Both the position numbers and the translations under genes were made by a program. Positions 60,321 to 64,000 of a stretch of DNA of 64,000 nt are shown piece by piece (position 1 is the first letter of the stretch; every line of letters begins with the position of its first letter). A model generated the notes under the pieces. The model was given only the letters and a program-made list of their open reading frames with translations, was not told the origin of the DNA and made no database searches. This DNA is from Lewinella sp. LCG006. Its GTDB lineage: Bacteria > Bacteroidota > Bacteroidia > Chitinophagales > Saprospiraceae. The DNA lies in contig NZ_CP160680.1 in assembly GCF_040784935.1 (NCBI RefSeq), forward strand, positions 2,636,501-2,700,500, given 5' to 3'.

Positions 60321-61571
60321 CTAGTACTTAAAGATCCTTTCCTGGTGTATTTGGGTACTTGTTTCTACTGCGATTAAGTACGTTCCATTGGGTAGGGAAG
60401 AAAGATCCAGTGGCAGGGTATTGCCATCAAAGCGCTGCTGTTTCATCAGGCTACCATTGATGTGGAATACTTTTACCAACGCATTGCCCTCATCTTCGGT
60501 TACGATATTTACCATGTCGTTGGTAGCGGTAGGATAAATGCTGATACCCCCCTTGCGGGTAAAGGTGATAGCCGTTACGGGGCTGTAAGCAAACTGCCCA
60601 TCGTAGTCCATTTGCTTGAGGCGGTAATAATTGATGCCCACTACGGGGGCTTTGTCCATAAATTCGTAAGACACTGTTTGCTGAGTCGTACCTTGGCCAA
60701 GTTCTTCTCCGATCATTTGGAAGGTACGGCCATCGTTGCTGCGTTCAACCACAAATTTTTCGTTGTTCAGCTCCGTGCTGGTTTCCCAATTGAGTTGGAC
60801 AGCACTTGGGGTGGCTTTACCGGTGAAAGAGAGGAGTTCTACGGGAAATACGGCTGTTACAGTTACGATTACCTGACCTGGGGCACCAGCCCCTGACGTG
60901 GCCCCTGAGGCCCCTCTGCCTCCACCACCACCACCGGGAGCAGTTCCATTGTTGCCACTAAAATTTTCGGCACCACCACTTCCACCTCCTGGTGTACCTC
61001 CAATACCCCCCAAAGGGTTTGGTCCAGTACTTCCAGGTTGACCATTGGATGCCCCTGTGCCTGAGCCACCGCCACCGCCGCCTGTTTTGCCATTGCTATT
61101 ACTATTTCCTCCAGTTCCTCCAGGTATGGTGCCTGTGCCTCCGCTAGCACCCGCAGCATTGTTTCCACTTGTAGTAGGGCCCAATCCACCACCAGCAGAT
61201 ACCAATCCACCAAAGCTAGAGGCACCTCCATTGTGTCCATTAGCGACGGTATTGTCAGGAACGCCACCTGCGCCAACTGTAACTAAAGTGGTTCCTGAAA
61301 TAGTAAATGTACCTGTAGAATAGCCGCCACCGCCACCACCGGGGGCTGAGCTAGTACCACCTGCGATGTCATCACCGCCGCCTCCGCCGCCGCCCCAAAC
61401 CTGGACAGATACCGTGACGGAATATCCCGCAGGGACGGTAAAATTACCGCTGGAATTAAACGTACAAACATTACCCACCACTGGTGGTGTAGCCGTTGTG
61501 CAATCCTGCCCAAAAGCATAAGAGCCAAATAGTGCCATCCAAAACACTAGTGTGAAAATTCTCGTTTTCAT
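60321..61571 (-). CDS. Secreted glycine-rich protein with T9SS type A sorting domain
   Basis: 416 residues. A signal peptide (MKTRIFTLVFWMALFGSYAFGQ) is followed by a strand motif FNSSGNFTVPAGYSVTVSVQ and a Gly/Ser/Thr/Asn-rich region (about 60-235) with runs such as GGGGGGG and GNSNSNGKTGGGGGG, of the kind found in the glycine-rich fibre-like domain. Then come an Fn3/Ig-like module (ELLSFTGKATPSAVQLNWET, NYYRLKQMDYDGQFAYSP) and a type A sorting domain (ISIYPTATNDMVNIVTED, SSLPNGTYLIAVET). Probably a surface or matrix protein. A perfect dyad lies 90 nt upstream. Confidence 0.88.
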   Translation of the reverse strand: MKTRIFTLVFWMALFGSYAFGQDCTTATPPVVGNVCTFNSSGNFTVPAGYSVTVSVQVWGGGGGGGDDIAGGTSSAPGGGGGGYSTGTFTISGTTLVTVGAGGVPDNTVANGHNGGASSFGGLVSAGGGLGPTTSGNNAAGASGGTGTIPGGTGGNSNSNGKTGGGGGGSGTGASNGQPGSTGPNPLGGIGGTPGGGSGGAENFSGNNGTAPGGGGGGRGASGATSGAGAPGQVIVTVTAVFPVELLSFTGKATPSAVQLNWETSTELNNEKFVVERSNDGRTFQMIGEELGQGTTQQTVSYEFMDKAPVVGINYYRLKQMDYDGQFAYSPVTAITFTRKGGISIYPTATNDMVNIVTEDEGNALVKVFHINGSLMKQQRFDGNTLPLDLSSLPNGTYLIAVETSTQIHQERIFKY

Positions 61572-61900
61572 TAAAATTGGTTTTTAAGGATGAGTTAATA
61601 AGAATCCAGGCATCGCTTGGGCAATAGACCCAAACGACGCTAGTTGGTATAGCTGTGAAGCGTGAGTTCACTCACGTTCATTGAAAAAGGGGGGGCAGAA
61701 AAGTTGTAATAAAACACAAAAAACAGTGGTACTGTCACTGTTGAATACTAGAGTACAGTTTATTTGCTATACAGGCTTTTGAATATAAAAACAAAAAGTA
61801 GTGAAAGTGCGTGTGATATGTGGGTCAAATGTAAACTTATTTCTTAATAAGAGGAATAGGTTTACATTTTTTAACTTAGATGAACAAGGAAGTAGCTACG
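61572..61900. other. Intergenic region with two palindromes
   Basis: No coding frame or RNA gene seen. CGTGAGT (61661-61667) and ACTCACG (61670-61676) form a perfect dyad with a TC spacer, a possible operator for the glycine-rich gene. AAATGTAAAC (61827-61836) and GTTTACATTT (61860-61869) are exact reverse complements at the ends of a 43-bp near-palindrome, possibly the terminator of the next minus-strand gene. Confidence 0.45.
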
Positions 61901-62083
61901 TTATTTAGCTTTCCCCGTTCCATTGCAGGTTTTGCAAAAATTCTTTTCTCCGCGTGTTCCTTTCCAATAACCATAGCCATCGCAATAGCTGCACTTATTG
62001 GCATTGAAGAGGCCTACAATCAGGTTGAAAAGGTAATAGGCTACGGCACAGATGAGAACGAGCCATAAAAGTCTGAAGAACAT
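61901..62083 (-). CDS. Membrane miniprotein with DnaJ-type zinc motif
   Basis: 60 residues. An N-terminal transmembrane helix (LLWLVLICAVAYYLFNLIVG) is followed by two CxxCxGxG motifs, CSYCDGYG and CKTCNGTG, spaced as in one zinc centre of the DnaJ cysteine-rich domain. One zinc ion and a membrane-associated chaperone or redox role are plausible, but the protein is too short to place in a known family. No J-domain is nearby. It begins 117 nt before the 62201 gene's end on the same strand. Confidence 0.7.
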   Translation of the reverse strand: MFFRLLWLVLICAVAYYLFNLIVGLFNANKCSYCDGYGYWKGTRGEKNFCKTCNGTGKAK

Positions 62084-62200
62084 TAATAGGGGATTGTGTT
62101 TAACAAATAGGTAGTCTTTAAGGGCTCTAATATAAAAGAATAATGCCAGATATACAGCCTTAAATTAGACGAAAGGCCTAGTTTTCGATACAGATGAATC

Positions 62201-63742
62201 TTAAAGCCTAAGTAAGCCCAGGCGGTATTCCCGACCATCTTCGCCATAAATAAGTACGAGGTGTGCACCTATCTGCCGGCATCGCCGAGGGTAAGCAACT
62301 ACACCTGCATCTTTGCTAACATAAAGCGGGATGGTATTCAATTCTCCGTCACGGCGAATCTCACTAAGTGCGAGCACTGCATCGCGGCCATCCATTTCGT
62401 AGCGGCGATTATCTTCGGGACTGAAATTGTCGGGATTATCGTTGTAGAGAAAAACGAAGCGATCTTGCACTGTGACTTGGGCAAAAGAGGAGATAGCGCC
62501 ATTGTCATTAGGCGTTTCCTGGCGCTTTGGGATACGCTTCAACCAGGTGTAGGTACCGTCGGGAGCAATATTGGCGATCAGGATATCATTGTAGTTGTCG
62601 AAACTCGTAAACTGGGGGCCAGTAATTGGGCTCATCTCCGTCCGGTTTTGCCGGAAAAACTGTTCGGCGACCAAGACAATTCCTCCGTCGGAGCGGAGGG
62701 TGAGGTCGCGGAGTTGGTAACGAATGAGTACGGGCTCAGCTCCGCGTTGGAGTGCTTGCCCGGCTTGCGCCATAAAGTTGTCAGGAAAAGGAAGCAAGTC
62801 TACCTGAGAGGCTTCTTTGGTGAGCGGGTTTATCCTGATATGGCCGATGCCTTTACTCCCTACTTGCCCACCCAGGCCATAGAAGCCTGCGCAAACGAGG
62901 TCGCCGTTAGCAGCCAGTTCCAATCGTAAGTTGAGAAAACTAATGCCTTCAATATTCAGTTGGTAAGCCACTTCTTCTTTTCCATTACGTCGGTAGGCAT
63001 AAACAATGTATTGGGGAGGGACACGATCTTCCTTACTACCCGTGACCTGGCGACACAGAAGGTAGACATTCCCTTCCGTGTCTAATTGATAAGAACGAAT
63101 ACTTAGTCCCTGGTCGCGGTAAGGGAGGGTTACATCCCGCGACCAAAGGAGCGAAAAATCATCGGAGAAAACCCTGAGCGTAAAACGCTCGGGACCGTCT
63201 TTTTCAGGAGGGAGTTGGTTGTAAAGTAGGAGGTGACTACTGTCTCGGCTGTATACAAGGTCAAATTGCTGGCGACGGAATTTCTGTTCTTTTTCCATAT
63301 CCGCCAGTAGCTTTTCGGAGCCTGTCACCTGTCCTCGGGGACTGATTGACCGGGCAAATACCTGGGTGGCTTCTGCGATGGTTCGGCTGGTGATCAGGTA
63401 CAGTTGGCCCCGTAAACTGATGATGTCTTCAAAGGCAGCACCTTCGTTAGAAAGATTCAACTCATTTCTGGCACGTAGACCAAACCTGTCATCGAATTCT
63501 TCCAGCCAATACTGTTCTTTCTGGAAGCCACGGGCGGGTCGGTAACGGAGCAAGTGAGCGCCCCATTCTCCGGCGGCAATGACTTTGGTGATGTAGCTTC
63601 CGCCGGGGCCTTTTTCCAGGCTTCCCCACTGCAACTCCGTCTGGATGTCGCGCATTTGCGCATTGAGTTGCTGGGTAAACGGGCCAATACCTATTGTTAG
63701 TAGGAATACGAGAAAGTGTATTGGTGCCCGGCGAAAAAACAT
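62201..63742 (-). CDS. Secreted hypothetical protein, possible beta-propeller
   Basis: 513 residues with a signal peptide (FLVFLLTIGIGPFTQQLNAQ). Repeated blade-like strands (AGEWGAHLLRYRPARG, RGQLYLITSRTIAEA, LRLELAANGDLVCAGFYG, LTLRSDGGIVLVAEQFF) resemble propeller-like secreted proteins, but no named domain is recognised. There is no T9SS sorting domain; the protein ends EDGREYRLGLLRL. Together with the partial gene upstream on the same strand it forms a small run; the function is unknown. Confidence 0.75.
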   Translation of the reverse strand: MFFRRAPIHFLVFLLTIGIGPFTQQLNAQMRDIQTELQWGSLEKGPGGSYITKVIAAGEWGAHLLRYRPARGFQKEQYWLEEFDDRFGLRARNELNLSNEGAAFEDIISLRGQLYLITSRTIAEATQVFARSISPRGQVTGSEKLLADMEKEQKFRRQQFDLVYSRDSSHLLLYNQLPPEKDGPERFTLRVFSDDFSLLWSRDVTLPYRDQGLSIRSYQLDTEGNVYLLCRQVTGSKEDRVPPQYIVYAYRRNGKEEVAYQLNIEGISFLNLRLELAANGDLVCAGFYGLGGQVGSKGIGHIRINPLTKEASQVDLLPFPDNFMAQAGQALQRGAEPVLIRYQLRDLTLRSDGGIVLVAEQFFRQNRTEMSPITGPQFTSFDNYNDILIANIAPDGTYTWLKRIPKRQETPNDNGAISSFAQVTVQDRFVFLYNDNPDNFSPEDNRRYEMDGRDAVLALSEIRRDGELNTIPLYVSKDAGVVAYPRRCRQIGAHLVLIYGEDGREYRLGLLRL

Positions 63743-63757
63743 ATCCTAAGGCTTTGT

Positions 63758-64000
63758 TTAGAGGTTGCGGTATTCTGCACCATTCGATGGGTCAACCCTT
63801 GTCATGACTTGGCGTACCGTTGTGCGTTCGGTATTGGTGCCGCGCTTGAAGAGTTCGATGACTTCCAGTCGCTTGGCATTGAGAAAAAGTTGGGTAAGAA
63901 TAGCATTAGGATAAGACTGATCTACTTGCCCAATGGTAGAGATCACTTCAGCGATGGAGGCACGGGCCTGGTTCACATCCTGCGTCATCATGTCCAAACC
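63758..64000 (-). CDS. Partial hypothetical protein (N-terminal part beyond window)
   Basis: 81 codons are visible, with no stop before the right edge. No ATG start is clear near 63997 (that codon is TTG), so the true start probably lies outside. Visible sequence: helical NQARASIAEVISTIGQVDQS, then LFLNAKRLEVIELFKRGTN and a polar tail. No family recognised. It ends 15 nt before the start of the gene at 63742 and is probably its operon partner. Confidence 0.6.
   Translation of the reverse strand, partial: GLDMMTQDVNQARASIAEVISTIGQVDQSYPNAILTQLFLNAKRLEVIELFKRGTNTERTTVRQVMTRVDPSNGAEYRNL

Noticed and set aside
61045-61323. Proline-rich frame on the plus strand
   Set aside because: Complement of the glycine-rich region of the T9SS protein; it reflects GGN/CCN symmetry only.
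1-64000. tRNA, rRNA or tmRNA genes
   Set aside because: No cloverleaf or rRNA-like stretch was noticed in the gaps; most gaps are short or filled by palindromes. This was by eye and not by a covariance search.

Overview
The window looks like a chromosomal segment of a Bacteroidota bacterium, most likely of the Saprospiraceae/Lewinella type. The signs are four secreted proteins with type IX secretion (T9SS) C-terminal sorting domains, a PorP/SprF protein, families largely restricted to this phylum (DUF4270, DUF4290, DUF4286, DUF3078, DUF5916), TAnnTTTG-type promoter boxes and few Shine-Dalgarno sequences. No rRNA, tRNA or CRISPR array was seen. Coding density is high and most intergenic gaps are short.

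Layout. 1-3 kb: an RNA-repair locus (Pnkp, cut by the left edge, and Hen1) divergent from a WYL-domain regulator, with a perfect dyad between them. 3-8 kb: an unknown helical protein, a T9SS-secreted protein and a gap holding a GNAT remnant. 8-16 kb: DUF1801 protein, Kir-type potassium channel, a secreted protein and a 1702-residue surface protein with five ~255-residue repeats and a beta-barrel-like C-terminus. 16-19 kb: ECF sigma factor, small protein, MscS channel and DUF3078 outer-membrane protein in one run. 19-25 kb: a 1605-residue PKD protein with a type B sorting domain, followed by PorP/SprF. 25-31 kb: a cytochrome c/copper-monooxygenase-like T9SS protein, alpha/beta hydrolase, S9 peptidase and SmpB.

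31-42 kb is a conserved housekeeping block: panD, panC, a free-standing glycogen-synthase N-domain, a DUF4270 lipoprotein, glmS, DUF4290, murA, DUF4286 and a DUF5916 protein. Together it covers pantothenate synthesis and the first steps of the peptidoglycan precursor route. 42-44 kb: a 1.6 kb IS1182-like element inserted exactly in the loop of an intergenic palindrome; its transposase is frameshifted at an A10 run. 44-54 kb: S41 protease, trhO, rsmI, a small lipoprotein divergent from a TetR/hydrolase pair, asnS and an EF-G paralogue. 54-64 kb: HD-domain protein, YjjG-like nucleotidase, DUF6940, sterol-desaturase-type hydroxylase, a patch of decayed genes (DinB, XRE regulator) around an AT-rich lipoprotein, DUF2071, VOC protein, a glycine-rich T9SS protein, a DnaJ-type zinc-motif miniprotein, and two proteins of unknown function, the last cut by the right edge.

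The main non-coding structures are a palindromic MITE-like element present in two inverted copies, upstream of glmS and of asnS, and large imperfect palindromes at most convergent gene junctions. The best candidates for follow-up are the WYL-controlled Pnkp/Hen1 locus, the cytochrome/monooxygenase fusion, the MITE-like pair and the hairpin-loop IS insertion.
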